Shown: positions 1-9,126 of the stretch, one piece after another
Numbering within the stretch: the first letter of the stretch is position 1
How the letters are laid out: each line of letters starts with the position of its first letter
NCBI GenBank assembly: GCA_018819135.1
Contig: JAHJQK010000054.1
Coordinates: 1 to 48,361 of the forward strand
Origin: Pseudomonadota bacterium
GTDB taxonomy: Bacteria; Desulfobacterota; SM23-61
Direction of reading: 5' to 3'
Length of the DNA stretch: 48,361 bases
Notes under the pieces: generated by a model
Told to the model about the DNA's origin: nothing
Database searches by the model: none
Seen by the model: the letters and a program-made list of their open reading frames with translations, nothing else
Made by a program: the position numbers and the translations under genes

Positions 1-133
1 CAGCTTAAAGGGATGCTTCGAAACTCGGTTCGGAAGCTGCGAAGATCCCAAAATTTACTCTGGTCATGCATTTATGCCTCAGACTTACCTTGGACTCGGA
101 ACTAGATAGATCGTTCCATTACTTATGCGAAAT
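1..133. other. Intergenic edge, nothing recognised
   Basis: The first 133 bases lie downstream of rsmA. I see no coding frame, tRNA or convincing terminator in them. They could be the edge of a feature lying outside the window. Confidence 0.4.
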
Positions 134-982
134 TCAATAATTGATTGCCAGCGCCGCGAGCGTCCTGGATAGGTGGGAAAATTGCTCCAGGGAGAGCGCT
201 TCCCCCCTTGATTCCGGGGATATTCTAGCAGATTGCAAAGCTTCACGAATTTTTTCCGCGGGAAGGTGCGCAAATCCTCCCAATCGCAAAGCATTGACAA
301 GAGTTTTTCTCCGATAGGTAAAAGCCGAACGGATGACCTGCTGCAGAATTTTTTCATCTTCGACTACCACGCTCGGCTGAGGCAAAAATTCAAACCTTAC
401 CACTGCGGATTCCACTTGAGGTGGGGGATAGAACGCTTGGGGGCCGACGGAAAAAGCGATCCGGGCTCGAGTATACAATTGAGACCAAAGGCTCAGAGGG
501 CCATAATCTTTCGTTCCTGGGCGCGCCACTACCCTTTTGGCCACTTCCAACTGAAGCATCAAAACAAAAAGGGAAAAATAATTCCTTTCTTGGAATAACC
601 GGAAGATCATCGGGCTAGAAATCTCGTAGGGGAGATTGGCTACCACCTTCATCTTTTGCTGCCATTGCTCATACCAAGGGGCAAAATCAACCTGTAAAGC
701 ATCCGCTTGAATGACTTCGACCGGATCATTCGCTGTCAATCGATTCCTCAACTCATCGGCCAACCGGGGATCCACCTCTATGGCATATACTTTCTTCACT
801 CGCTGGGCCATGGGGATGGTAAGGCTACCCAGCCCGGCCCCAATTTCCACTACGATATCTTCAGGACCCAGGGAAGCGGATTCGATGGTCCGCTGAAGGA
901 TTTTGGAATTTACGACAAAATGTTGTCCGAGCCTTTTCTTGGGTCGAATTTTTAACTCTTTTAATTGCCTGCGAAGCTTCAC
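134..982 (-). CDS. rsmA: 16S rRNA (adenine-N6,N6)-dimethyltransferase RsmA (KsgA)
   Basis: RsmA dimethylates two adjacent adenines in the 3'-terminal helix 45 of 16S rRNA, a late step in small-subunit assembly. From the GTG start at 982 the product is 282 aa, the usual family length. Visible motifs are RLGQHF near residue 17, the SAM-binding EIGAGLG at 46-52 and the catalytic NLPY at 116-119. The open frame extends much further upstream, but that stretch only shadows the DUF2062 gene. The chosen GTG overlaps the upstream TGA as GTGA and follows an AGAGAG-type ribosome site, so translation is probably coupled. It is the last gene of the tsaD-DUF2062-rsmA run. The function is well supported; the start is inferred. 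Confidence 0.95.
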   Translation of the reverse strand: MKLRRQLKELKIRPKKRLGQHFVVNSKILQRTIESASLGPEDIVVEIGAGLGSLTIPMAQRVKKVYAIEVDPRLADELRNRLTANDPVEVIQADALQVDFAPWYEQWQQKMKVVANLPYEISSPMIFRLFQERNYFSLFVLMLQLEVAKRVVARPGTKDYGPLSLWSQLYTRARIAFSVGPQAFYPPPQVESAVVRFEFLPQPSVVVEDEKILQQVIRSAFTYRRKTLVNALRLGGFAHLPAEKIREALQSARISPESRGEALSLEQFSHLSRTLAALAINY

Positions 983-1491
983 GAACTCTCTTTTCGTTGG
1001 CGGCGTTTTGCCTGGTAAAGAAGGATTATGCGTTTGGTGATGAAGTAAGAGAGGATGGCGCAAAGTAATCCAGTAACCGTTCCTCCCAATAAAAGAGGGT
1101 AGGAAATGTCCCACCCCAACTGAACAAGGCCGGGAACGGAAAAATTGGACACGGCCAGAGAAGGAGGGTTGACTCCCGTTAATACCCGCCCCACTTTGTA
1201 ATCTAAAAGATAGATAAAAGGGAGGAAAAAGGGATTCGCTACCCAAACGCCCAAGGCGGCAGCCAGTTTGCTTTTTTTAAGGATCAAAGCGATGAGTACG
1301 GCCAAAACTGTGTGCAAAGGCACCGTAGGGGTCATTCCTACAAAAACGCCGATGGCTACTCCACCGGCAACCTCTTGGGGTTTCCCTTTTAGCCTCAGAA
1401 GTCGAAGGTAGAGGAAACGCAAATTTCTCTTCCACCTGTCCCATCGTCCTTTCACCCATATTTTCTGCCCCAAGTCAGGTTCTTTTGCCAT
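979..1491 (-). CDS. DUF2062 membrane protein
   Basis: A 170-aa protein with a basic N-terminus (about residues 11-35) followed by hydrophobic segments around 45-65, 85-100 and 130-150. The glycine-rich stretch GVAIGVFVGMTPTVPLHT is the hallmark of DUF2062 proteins. These are inner-membrane proteins of unknown activity, sometimes found fused to glycosyltransferases. Here the protein stands alone between tsaD, six bases upstream, and rsmA, which overlaps it by four bases. A GGATAAAGG-type ribosome site precedes the ATG. Family membership is reasonably sure, but no biochemical role can be assigned. The neighbours suggest only co-expression with translation-related genes. Confidence 0.8.
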   Translation of the reverse strand: MAKEPDLGQKIWVKGRWDRWKRNLRFLYLRLLRLKGKPQEVAGGVAIGVFVGMTPTVPLHTVLAVLIALILKKSKLAAALGVWVANPFFLPFIYLLDYKVGRVLTGVNPPSLAVSNFSVPGLVQLGWDISYPLLLGGTVTGLLCAILSYFITKRIILLYQAKRRQRKESS

Positions 1492-1497
1492 AGGCCT

Positions 1498-2508
1498 TTA
1501 TCCCGAACTTCTACCAAATCGGGAGTAAGCATTGAGCAGGAGGTTGGAGTGGTGGCCTGCCATTAAATGATGGAAACCGGCTGCTGCCACCATGGCTGCA
1601 TTGTCTGTACAAAGGGCCGGCGGGGGAAAAAATACGGTAATGCCGGAGGAACTTCCGTCTTGGGTAAATTTCTCCCGTAAGCGGGAATTACAAGCGACTC
1701 CCCCCACCACAACCACCTCCCTGATTGCCTCCTGTTTAGCTGCGCGCATAACCTTGGTGACCAGGATGTCGACGACGGCTTCTTGAAAAGAGGCGGCGAT
1801 TTCTCGAATCTGATCCAGGGAAAGTTTTCCTCCTAAACTCTTTACATGTTGCAGGACAGCGGTCTTGAGTCCACTAAAACTGAAGTCCAGAGAAAGGGGG
1901 TCCAACAAGCTTCGCGGAAACAAAATCGCCCTGCGGTTCCCCTCTTTGGCCAGGCGGTCGATGACTTCTCCTCCAGGATAGCCCAATCCCATAAACTTGG
2001 CCACTTTATCAAAGGCTTCTCCGGCCGCATCATCCTTGGTCTGGCCGATTAGGATCATGCGGGTATGGCTTTCGACTCGGAAAAGACTTGTATGCCCGCC
2101 AGAGACGACCAGAGCGATCAAAGGAAATTTCAAGGATGGAGAGGATAAAAAAGCTGCCGCGATGTGGCTTAATATATGGTTGACTCCCACCCAAGGAACC
2201 TGGAGTACAAAAGCGAGGGATTTGGCAACGGCAATTCCCACCAATAATGAACCCACAAGGCCGGGACCCTGAGTGACCGCAATGGTCTGAATGTCCTGGA
2301 GGCGATTCCCCGACCTGGATAAAGCTTCTTCAATAACGGGCAGAATGGCTTCTACGTGCTTACGGGAGGCGATCTCGGGTACGACCCCGCCGTATCGGCT
2401 GTGTAAAGCCACCTGGGAAGCCACAACGCTGGAGAGAATCTTTTGAGCATCTAGCACAACAGCAGCGCCCGTTTCGTCACAGGAGGATTCGATTCCTAAA
2501 ACCTTCAT
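1498..2508 (-). CDS. tsaD: tRNA N6-threonylcarbamoyladenosine transferase subunit TsaD
   Basis: TsaD transfers threonylcarbamoyl from its AMP ester to A37 of tRNAs reading ANN codons, working with TsaB and TsaE. The 336-aa length is typical. Visible are the N-terminal ASKHA-type strand with the conserved ESSCDET at 7-13, the metal-binding pair H111 and H115, the SGGHTSL loop, and the nucleotide-binding DDAAGEAFDKVAK segment. The gene sits six bases downstream of a cysteine desulfurase and six bases upstream of the DUF2062 gene, so it is very likely in one operon. TsaB and TsaE are not in the window. Nothing is unusual. Confidence 0.96.
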   Translation of the reverse strand: MKVLGIESSCDETGAAVVLDAQKILSSVVASQVALHSRYGGVVPEIASRKHVEAILPVIEEALSRSGNRLQDIQTIAVTQGPGLVGSLLVGIAVAKSLAFVLQVPWVGVNHILSHIAAAFLSSPSLKFPLIALVVSGGHTSLFRVESHTRMILIGQTKDDAAGEAFDKVAKFMGLGYPGGEVIDRLAKEGNRRAILFPRSLLDPLSLDFSFSGLKTAVLQHVKSLGGKLSLDQIREIAASFQEAVVDILVTKVMRAAKQEAIREVVVVGGVACNSRLREKFTQDGSSSGITVFFPPPALCTDNAAMVAAAGFHHLMAGHHSNLLLNAYSRFGRSSG

Positions 2509-2514
2509 CGTGGT

Positions 2515-3663
2515 TTATAATTTCATCCTGGTAATTTCGTAGATCGCCCGTAACAAAGCTTTAATCTCTTCTGCGGTGTTGAAAAACCCCATACTGACCC
2601 GGACTGTACCCGCGGGAAAAGTTCCCAGGGTCCGATGGGCATGGGGTGCACAATGGAGGCCGGTACGAACTTGAATGTCATAGAGGTCATCAAGAAGGAA
2701 ACCCACTTCTGCCGGGTCCATGGATTCAACGTTGAAAGAGACCACGGGAACCTGCTCTTCCATTTCCCCAGGACCAAAAATCCGGACCCCCTTGATCCTT
2801 TTAAGACCCCGGATTAAGTTTTGAGTTAGAGATCTCTCTTTTTTCCATATTTTTATGATCCCCTGCTCTAAAACAAAAGATATTCCTGCTCCCAAGCCCG
2901 CTATTCCCGGAGTGTTCAAGGTGCCGCTTTCAAACCCGTGGGGAAGGGTTTCGGGCTGTTCGTCTGAATCTGATTCGGTTCCCGTCCCCCCCTCTTTCAG
3001 CGGTTTAAGGTCGACCCCGTTGGCAATATAAAGGAATCCGGTTCCCTGCGGGCCGTAAAGGGATTTATGCCCGGGGGCGGCTAAGAGGTCTATATTCATC
3101 TTTTGAACGTCGATAGGCAGAAGTCCGGCCGTCTGAGCGGCATCCACCATAAAGAAAATTCCCTTGGAGCGAGCGAAGGCCCCTACCTCTTGAATGGGCA
3201 AGATGCCGCCGGTGACATTCGAGGCGTGGGTCAAGATGATAAGCTTTGTTTTAGGCTTCAGACCCCTTGGCAGCAAACGAAGGTTCAGATTACCCTGAGG
3301 GGAGCATGGTACTTGGCTATACTGAACCCCTACCCTTTCCAGCCTTTTCAGGGGGCGGATGACGGAATTATGTTCGACGGAAGAGGTGACGACGTGATCT
3401 CCCGGCAATAATAATCCTTTCAGACCTAAGTTTATGGCTTCGGTGGCGTTGCCCGTAAAAATTACGCGCTGGGCATCGGGTATGGCGAAAAGCATGGCGA
3501 TTTTTTCCCGGGTTTCATTGACAACTTGGTTCGCCTTCCTCGCCAATTTATGGTCGGAACGGCCTGGATTAGCGCCGATCCGGGTTATCATTTGATTCAT
3601 GCGGCGGCAGACGATCCCCGGTTTCGGAAAAGATGTGGCCGCATGGTCTAAATAAATTGACAC
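2515..3663 (-). CDS. Cysteine desulfurase, class-V aminotransferase family
   Basis: A PLP enzyme that takes sulfur from cysteine as an enzyme persulfide for Fe-S clusters or tRNA thiolation. It has 382 aa. It starts MSIYLDHAATSFPKP, has the PLP-stacking histidine H98 in SSVEHNS, the Schiff-base lysine K200 in APGHKSLYGPQG, and the catalytic cysteine C338 in RTGLHCAPHAH. The short active-site loop around Cys338 resembles the SufS/CsdA-like group rather than IscS with its long loop. The gene stands directly before tsaD, six bases away, with no scaffold (iscU/sufU) beside it, so its sulfur acceptor is unknown. The enzyme class is sure; the partner is not. Confidence 0.9.
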   Translation of the reverse strand: MSIYLDHAATSFPKPGIVCRRMNQMITRIGANPGRSDHKLARKANQVVNETREKIAMLFAIPDAQRVIFTGNATEAINLGLKGLLLPGDHVVTSSVEHNSVIRPLKRLERVGVQYSQVPCSPQGNLNLRLLPRGLKPKTKLIILTHASNVTGGILPIQEVGAFARSKGIFFMVDAAQTAGLLPIDVQKMNIDLLAAPGHKSLYGPQGTGFLYIANGVDLKPLKEGGTGTESDSDEQPETLPHGFESGTLNTPGIAGLGAGISFVLEQGIIKIWKKERSLTQNLIRGLKRIKGVRIFGPGEMEEQVPVVSFNVESMDPAEVGFLLDDLYDIQVRTGLHCAPHAHRTLGTFPAGTVRVSMGFFNTAEEIKALLRAIYEITRMKL

Positions 3664-3795
3664 CGGTATCGCTCCTCAATTTTAGTCGTGATACCCCTTC
3701 TAAAAAATTGTCCCTGCGGCGGATAAACGGAGATGAATTCCCCAACCGGTCTTTTAGGTATATCGTTTAAAAAAACCCTTGCCCGCAGAGGTAGA

Positions 3796-5007
3796 TTATC
3801 CCAGGATAGAGGCCATCTGGAAAATGGGGAGGTACATGGCCACAACCAGTCCCCCGATCGCCCCTCCGAGGAAAACCATGAGGAGAGGTTCAAGTAAAGA
3901 AGTTAAAGCAGCAACGGCTCCGTCTACTTCATCATCGAAAAAATCGGCGATTTTACTCAACATTGAATCCAGGGCCCCGGTAGACTCCCCCACGGAAATC
4001 ATCTGTACGACCATGGGGGGGAAAATCCCGCTGGCTCCTAAAGGTTCAGCGATGGTTTTCCCCTCTCCGATACTCACTTTGGTCTTCAAAATTGCTTTCT
4101 CAATGGTCTTGTTTCCGGAGGTGCGAGCTACGATCTCCAGAGCCTCCAGGATGGGAACGCCGCTGGAAAGCATCGTGCTCAGGGTACGGGTGAACTTGGC
4201 AATCGCCACTTTCTTAATGAGTTCTCCGAAAATCGGAAGCCGGAGCAGGTAATCGTCAACGACTGCGCGACCCGTTTCTGTCCGGTAGTAACGCCTGAAA
4301 GCGAAGATAAAAATGGCGAGTAATGCACCAACGAGGAGGAAATAACGTTGCATAAATTCGCTCAAGTTAATAACCAGTTGAGTAAAGGCGGGAAGGGTTC
4401 CCCCCATATCGGCAAACATTTTTTGAAAAACGGGGATCACAAAAATCAGGAGGGCGCCAACCACGACTAAGGCAATGGCGAGGACCGCGGCGGGATAGAC
4501 CATAGCTCCTTTGACCTTTTTCTTCAAGTTCATCGCCTTTTCGATGTAAGCAGCGAGACGGTTCAAAATCGTGTCCAGGATGCCTCCGGTTTCCCCGGCA
4601 GCCACCAGGTTACAGAAAAGATCATTGAAAACCCGTGGGTGCTTGCGCAACCCTTCAGCGAAAGTAGACCCGGCTTCCACATCCCCTTTGACTTTGAGAA
4701 GGACTTCTTTGAAAGTAGGATTGTCTTGCTGGCTGGAAAGAATCTCCAGGCATTGCACCAGAGGCAGGCCAGCGTCAATCATCGTAGCGAATTGGCGGGT
4801 AAAGATAACGATCTGCTTCTCATTGACTTTTCTCCTTTTAAATAAACTGAACCCTTTTAAAATATCCTTGGGCTTGGCCTGAATTTTAAGGGCCTGAATC
4901 TGCTGCCGACGAAGCTGCATCCTGACGGCCGCTTCATTCGCGGCTTCAATTTCTCCACGCTCGATCGTCCCTTTACGGGATCGCCCTTCCCAGACATAAA
5001 CGTCCAT
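3796..5007 (-). CDS. pilC: Type IV pilus inner-membrane platform protein PilC (GspF family)
   Basis: PilC is the inner-membrane platform on which the PilB ATPase drives pilin assembly. The 403-aa product has the N-terminal region MDVYVWEGRSRKGT typical of PilC. It then shows the two tandem GspF domains (about 68-190 and 270-390), each starting with an ARQFATMIDAGLPL-like or TLSTMLSSGVPILEAL-like helix, with hydrophobic membrane segments near 167-192, 215-240 and 370-395. It lies 32 bases downstream of pilB on the same strand. No prepilin, PilT or PilD gene is in the window, so the rest of the machine is elsewhere. Confidence 0.93.
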   Translation of the reverse strand: MDVYVWEGRSRKGTIERGEIEAANEAAVRMQLRRQQIQALKIQAKPKDILKGFSLFKRRKVNEKQIVIFTRQFATMIDAGLPLVQCLEILSSQQDNPTFKEVLLKVKGDVEAGSTFAEGLRKHPRVFNDLFCNLVAAGETGGILDTILNRLAAYIEKAMNLKKKVKGAMVYPAAVLAIALVVVGALLIFVIPVFQKMFADMGGTLPAFTQLVINLSEFMQRYFLLVGALLAIFIFAFRRYYRTETGRAVVDDYLLRLPIFGELIKKVAIAKFTRTLSTMLSSGVPILEALEIVARTSGNKTIEKAILKTKVSIGEGKTIAEPLGASGIFPPMVVQMISVGESTGALDSMLSKIADFFDDEVDGAVAALTSLLEPLLMVFLGGAIGGLVVAMYLPIFQMASILG

Positions 5008-5039
5008 CTGACCCCTCCAAAAATTTTGTGGATTTTCTT

Positions 5040-6737
5040 TTAATCTTCCACCGTACTTCTCAAAACTTCTTCAACCGTAGTGGTACCGTCCCTAAGTTTG
5101 GTCAGAGCAGTCTGCCGTAAGGTCTTCATGCCCAAGCGCATGGCTTCTCTTTTAATCTCCATGGCCGATGCCCCTTGAAGAATTAATTCTCGAATTTCCT
5201 CCCGGATAGGCATAATCTCGTAGAGCGCTATCCGTCCTTTATAGCCCGTATTGCTGCAACGGGCGCACCCGGTTCCTTTGTAGCAAACAAATCCTGAAAT
5301 TTCATCGGGAAGAACGCCAAGGTTGAGAAGCATTTGCGGGGAGACTTGGATCGGTTGTTTGCAATATTCGCAAATCATCCGGGCCAAGCGTTGAGCGGCG
5401 ATTAAATTCACCGATGAGGCGACAAGAAAGGGCTCGATACCCATATTCAATAAACGGTTAATCGTGCTGGGGGCATCGTTGGTATGCAACGTACTCAAAA
5501 CGAGGTGACCCGTGAGGGCGGCCTTGATGGCGATTTCTGCGGTTTCAAAGTCGCGAACCTCCCCCACCATAATGATATCCGGATCCTGACGCAGGAATGA
5601 ACGCAAGGAGCTGGCAAATGTCAAACCGATTTCCTCATGCATCTGAACCTGGTTGATTCCCATGAGGTTGAATTCAACCGGATCTTCGGCGGTGGAAATA
5701 TTTTCGGTAATCTGATTGAGCTCGGCGAGGGCAGAATAGAGGGTTGTAGTTTTGCCGCTTCCCGTTGGTCCAGTAACCAAGACCATGCCAAAAGGTTTGT
5801 GGATGGCTTCTTTGAATTCTTTAAGGGGTTTTTCCTCAAAACCAAGTTTGGTCATGTCCAGCTGCAAGTTTGATTTATCCAGTAAGCGCATGACCACTTT
5901 CTCCCCATAAAGGGTCGGCAGGACGGAAACGCGAAAATCCATCTCCTTATCTTTGCCGAATTTCATCTTAATGCGCCCGTCCTGGGGCAGACGGCGCTCG
6001 GCAATGTCCAGTTTGGCCATGATTTTTGCCCGGGAGATGATCGCATTCTTCAGTTTCATAGGGGGTTTCATGAATTCTTGGAGTACCCCATCGGTGCGGA
6101 AACGAATGCGAAAAACTTTTTCGTAGGGTTCGAGGTGAATATCGCTTGCCTTCCGTTTGATGGCCTCGTTAAGAATGAGATTGACAAGTTTGATCACGGG
6201 GGCATCCTCAGAGGCCTGCTGTAATTCCCGGATGTCAACCTCATCGCTTTCCTCTAATAACTCCATCTTCTCGGCGCCATCCATCGAATCCATGATATCC
6301 GCCAGCGATTCAGAGGAATCATAGAACTTATCAATGGCAGCCTTAATGGCGCTTTCGGTGGAAACAAAAACTTCTACGTGACAACTGGTCAGAAATTTAA
6401 TGTCATCGATGGCCAGGATGTTGGAGGGGTCGTTCATAGCCACCCGCAAGGTAGAACCGATCCTCTTGAGGGGAATGACCTGGTACTTGAAAACGACGTC
6501 GGGTGGAATCATCTTGATCACTTCAGGATCGATCTGGGCTTCGGACAGGTCAATAGCGGGTACTCCGTAATGCCTGCTTAAAAAAGAGACAAGATTTTTC
6601 TCGGTTATAAGACCAAGCTTTACTAAAGAAGAACCCAGCTTGTTTCCAGAGATTTTTTGTTCTTGTAATGCATCTTCCAGTTGTTTGGCGGTGATCAATC
6701 CTTTACTCACCAGCATTTCTCCCAACCGGACGTTCAT
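5040..6737 (-). CDS. pilB: Type IV pilus assembly ATPase PilB
   Basis: PilB is the hexameric cytoplasmic ATPase that powers pilus extension. The product has 565 aa. An MshEN-type N-terminal domain (about 1-140, with the repeat-like RLGEMLVSKGLITAKQ) is followed by the ATPase core. That core has Walker A GPTGSGKTT at 323-331, an Asp box after it, Walker B DPDIIMVGEVRD near 395, and the zinc tetracysteine (CEYC near 455 and CARC near 485). All catalytic elements are present. It heads the pilB-pilC unit. A minus-strand promoter lies at 6876-6903, so the hairpin repeat at 6762-6858 falls in its untranslated leader. Confidence 0.95.
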   Translation of the reverse strand: MNVRLGEMLVSKGLITAKQLEDALQEQKISGNKLGSSLVKLGLITEKNLVSFLSRHYGVPAIDLSEAQIDPEVIKMIPPDVVFKYQVIPLKRIGSTLRVAMNDPSNILAIDDIKFLTSCHVEVFVSTESAIKAAIDKFYDSSESLADIMDSMDGAEKMELLEESDEVDIRELQQASEDAPVIKLVNLILNEAIKRKASDIHLEPYEKVFRIRFRTDGVLQEFMKPPMKLKNAIISRAKIMAKLDIAERRLPQDGRIKMKFGKDKEMDFRVSVLPTLYGEKVVMRLLDKSNLQLDMTKLGFEEKPLKEFKEAIHKPFGMVLVTGPTGSGKTTTLYSALAELNQITENISTAEDPVEFNLMGINQVQMHEEIGLTFASSLRSFLRQDPDIIMVGEVRDFETAEIAIKAALTGHLVLSTLHTNDAPSTINRLLNMGIEPFLVASSVNLIAAQRLARMICEYCKQPIQVSPQMLLNLGVLPDEISGFVCYKGTGCARCSNTGYKGRIALYEIMPIREEIRELILQGASAMEIKREAMRLGMKTLRQTALTKLRDGTTTVEEVLRSTVED

Positions 6738-6761
6738 ACTTTCTCTCCTAAAAAAACGTTA

Positions 6762-6858
6762 AATTTAATAGGACGTAGATTTCCGCAGATAATTATTTTC
6801 TTTTTAGTTTTATCCCGATAATCTGTTTCCATTCGTGTCCAAAAAGGAATTTCCTATA
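6762..6858. repeat. Dispersed hairpin repeat, copy 1 (pilB leader)
   Basis: One of four related elements in the window (others at 33826-33942, 36370-36490 and 47058-47148). It begins AAATTTAATAGGACGTAGAT and ends with a GTGTCC half, so the two ends are imperfect inverted repeats (GGACxCAGAT against ATCTGTGTCC). This copy is the most diverged. It lies between the pilB promoter and its start codon and would fold into a hairpin in the leader RNA. Confidence 0.7.
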
Positions 6859-6875
6859 CAATTTAATTACTTAAA

Positions 6876-6903
6876 TATATAAGAATTACAAAGGAATTGT
6901 CAA
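6876..6903 (-). promoter_or_regulatory. Candidate sigma70 promoter for pilB-pilC
   Basis: On the minus strand a perfect TTGACA (6903-6898) is followed after 16 bases by TATATA (6881-6876). This predicts a start near 6869 and a leader of about 130 nt that contains the hairpin repeat. The assignment rests on motif match and position only. Confidence 0.55.
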
Positions 6904-7155
6904 GATTTTTAAGTTTGCCTGTTTATAGTCCACCTTAAAAAGGTTTATCGTCATTTCCAGGGTAGTTCTAAAAGAATTTTTCAAAACATTGCCTTGGGCA
7001 ATTAACCCTTTGATCAGTGAATAAGGCCAATCCGCTTGCCCACCTCCACTTGCAATATTCAGTTGTAAATTCAAAAAGATTGGCAAAGCACCTTCCTGCC
7101 TCCATGGACTTGTAAATAAACCCAAAAGTGAAGGTGACAAGGGGCCAATCAGCTA
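6904..7155. other. Gap between pilB promoter and pgpA promoter, possible decayed gene
   Basis: No gene is confidently supported here. On the minus strand an open frame of 84 codons (6886-7140) and an overlapping shorter one read like fragments of protein sequence, but neither has a ribosome site or a recognisable family. They may be remnants or chance. Confidence 0.3.
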
Positions 7156-7184
7156 TTGACAATGCCGGGTAAAGAGGGTACTTT
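7156..7184 (+). promoter_or_regulatory. Candidate promoter for the pgpA-cinA-recA run
   Basis: TTGACA (7156-7161), 17 bases, then TACTTT (7179-7184), about 48 bases before the pgpA ATG. The -35 is perfect and the -10 is weak. Confidence 0.4.
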
Positions 7185-7231
7185 CATCCCGGATTTTCTA
7201 ATTTCCCTTACGGATTTTCAAATAAACTTCT

Positions 7232-7729
7232 ATGCCGGAACGTTTTATCCTTTGGTTGGCATCCGCAGGCTACAGCGGTTATTTCCCTTATGCTCCCGGG
7301 ACCGCTGGAACCCTCGTTGGAATCTTAGTCTTTATGCTTTTTTCCCTCTTCCCTCCTCCGATTTACTTATTGAGTACCGCTGCAACTTTCTCCTTGGCCT
7401 TATGGGCTTCCGGGCGGGCAGAAATCATTTGGAAGGAAAGGGACAGTCCCAGAATTGTGATCGATGAGGTGGCGGGTTATCTCATTGCCATGGCCTTTTT
7501 GCCTCGCACTCTTACCACAGTGGTCGGGGGATTTCTTTTTTTCCGCGTTTTAGATATAATAAAACCACCTCCCATAGGAATGATCGACCGACAGATGAAG
7601 GGGGGATTGGCGATCGTTCTTGATGATGCCGTAGCTGGGGTTTATGTCAATCTTTTATTGCATGCAATTTATCTATGGCGCCCCCACCTTCTCTCCTTGC
7701 TGGATAGATGGATCTGTACAGCCGGCTAA
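7232..7729 (+). CDS. pgpA: Phosphatidylglycerophosphatase A
   Basis: PgpA dephosphorylates phosphatidylglycerophosphate to phosphatidylglycerol in the inner membrane. The product has 165 aa, the family length. Conserved motifs are PGTAGTL near residue 23, IDEVAGY near 79, and the FRVLDIIKPPPIGMIDR stretch followed by GLAIVLDDAVAGVYVN near 130. Hydrophobic segments separate them. I chose the ATG at 7232 because the PgpA homology starts there; a longer overlapping frame from 7156 is in another phase. The enzyme making its substrate, PgsA, is encoded at 41187-41726 in the same window but in a different unit. Confidence 0.92.
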   Translation: MPERFILWLASAGYSGYFPYAPGTAGTLVGILVFMLFSLFPPPIYLLSTAATFSLALWASGRAEIIWKERDSPRIVIDEVAGYLIAMAFLPRTLTTVVGGFLFFRVLDIIKPPPIGMIDRQMKGGLAIVLDDAVAGVYVNLLLHAIYLWRPHLLSLLDRWICTAG

Positions 7730-7814
7730 AAAAATTTTGATGAAAGATCCACGAACATGGGCTGGATTTGAAAGAAAGCGGAAAAAGATTGAAGATTCTG
7801 AAAGGGGCCGGGGT

Positions 7815-9107
7815 ATGAAAGTTGAGCTCATCATCGTGGGGAATGAATTGATTTCTGGGGAGGTGCTGGATATCAATGCAGGATACATGGCCAGTGCGCT
7901 CACGGAAAAAGGGTTTGAGGTGACCTTTATCACCATGATCGGCGATCATGAATACCACATTGAAGATGCCCTCTTGCGGGCTCAGGAACACGCCGACGCT
8001 ATCATCGTAAGTGGTGGGCTGGGTCCCACTGCCGATGATATCACCGCCAGCTCTGCGGCCAAAGCTTTGGGCCGGCGGATGATTATAAATAAAGACATCC
8101 TCCAGTCCTTGCGGGAGCGATTTGCCCACAGGGGAATGGAGATGCCGCTGGCGAACGAAAAACAAGCTTTTTTCCCCCACCAGGCAGAGATTCTTTCTAA
8201 CCCTCTCGGGACCGCTTCCGGATTTACCTTGCGTCATAAAAGTAAAATCTACATATTTCTTCCCGGGGTCCCCAAGGAGTTGCAATACCTTTTTAACGAA
8301 AACGTGCTGCCATTGTTGGAAAAAGAAAGTCAGGAAAAGGCCATCTACCGATCCCGCACCCTTAAGGTTTTTGGCCTTACTGAATCCGCTATTGCCGACC
8401 GCCTGAAAGGAGTCAACCCACAAGACCATTCGGCTTCCCTGGCCTATCTTCCCCGTTTTCCAGAAAACCATATAAAAATTACAGTCAGGGGAATTTCTTC
8501 CGAAGATGTTGAAAGAAATCTCCGAGCGCTGGAAAAAACCATCGGGGAAAGGTTAGAGGGGCGGGTCTTCGCGGTTGATACGGAAATACTGGAAGCAATC
8601 GTAGGCCAATTGCTCCGCTCCCATCAATCTACGTTAGCCGTGGCCGAATCCTGTACCGGAGGTTTGATCACCCATCGGTTGACTCAGATTCCTGGGAGCT
8701 CGGATTATTTCGAACGGGGAATTGTTGTCTATAGCAATCGGGCTAAAATCGATATATTGAAAGTTCCTGAAGAGCTTTTAGCCCAGGAAGGAGCAGTTAG
8801 CGGTTCAGTGGCGGAAAAGATGGCTGAAGGCGTGCGACAGATCAGTCAGGCGACTCTGGGACTGAGCGTAACAGGCATTGCCGGACCAGGAGGTGGCTCA
8901 GAAGAAAAACCCGTCGGAACGGTATTTATTGCCCTGGCCAGTTCCAAGGGTACCGTGGCCAAAAAGTACCAGTTCTGGGGAGACCGGGAACAGATCAAGA
9001 CCATTTCAGCCCACACCGCGATCGACTGGGTGCGAAGGTATTTTTTAAATCAGCTTTCAGGTATGAACAGCCAGCTGGCAGAAATAAAGCTGAATGCTGA
9101 CCGCTGA
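7815..9107 (+). CDS. cinA: CinA: nucleotide-processing / nicotinamide-nucleotide amidase protein
   Basis: A two-domain CinA protein of 430 aa. The N-terminal MoCF/COG1058 domain (about 1-170) is linked to NAD by-product (ADP-ribose) hydrolysis in characterised relatives. The C-terminal domain (about 265-415), with AESCTGG and GIAGPGGG, is the NMN deamidase. I start at the ATG at 7815, which follows GGGGCCGGGG and gives the canonical MKVELIIVGNELISGE. An in-frame upstream ATG would add a 25-residue extension without homology. The gene is 85 bases from pgpA and just upstream of thpR and recA, a common arrangement. Confidence 0.92.
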   Translation: MKVELIIVGNELISGEVLDINAGYMASALTEKGFEVTFITMIGDHEYHIEDALLRAQEHADAIIVSGGLGPTADDITASSAAKALGRRMIINKDILQSLRERFAHRGMEMPLANEKQAFFPHQAEILSNPLGTASGFTLRHKSKIYIFLPGVPKELQYLFNENVLPLLEKESQEKAIYRSRTLKVFGLTESAIADRLKGVNPQDHSASLAYLPRFPENHIKITVRGISSEDVERNLRALEKTIGERLEGRVFAVDTEILEAIVGQLLRSHQSTLAVAESCTGGLITHRLTQIPGSSDYFERGIVVYSNRAKIDILKVPEELLAQEGAVSGSVAEKMAEGVRQISQATLGLSVTGIAGPGGGSEEKPVGTVFIALASSKGTVAKKYQFWGDREQIKTISAHTAIDWVRRYFLNQLSGMNSQLAEIKLNADR

Positions 9108-9126
9108 ATTCTGAGTTTTGAGAACT

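Noticed and set aside
983..1246. Extended N-terminus of the rsmA open frame
   Set aside because: It shadows the DUF2062 gene; the GTGA overlap and the family length place the start at 982.
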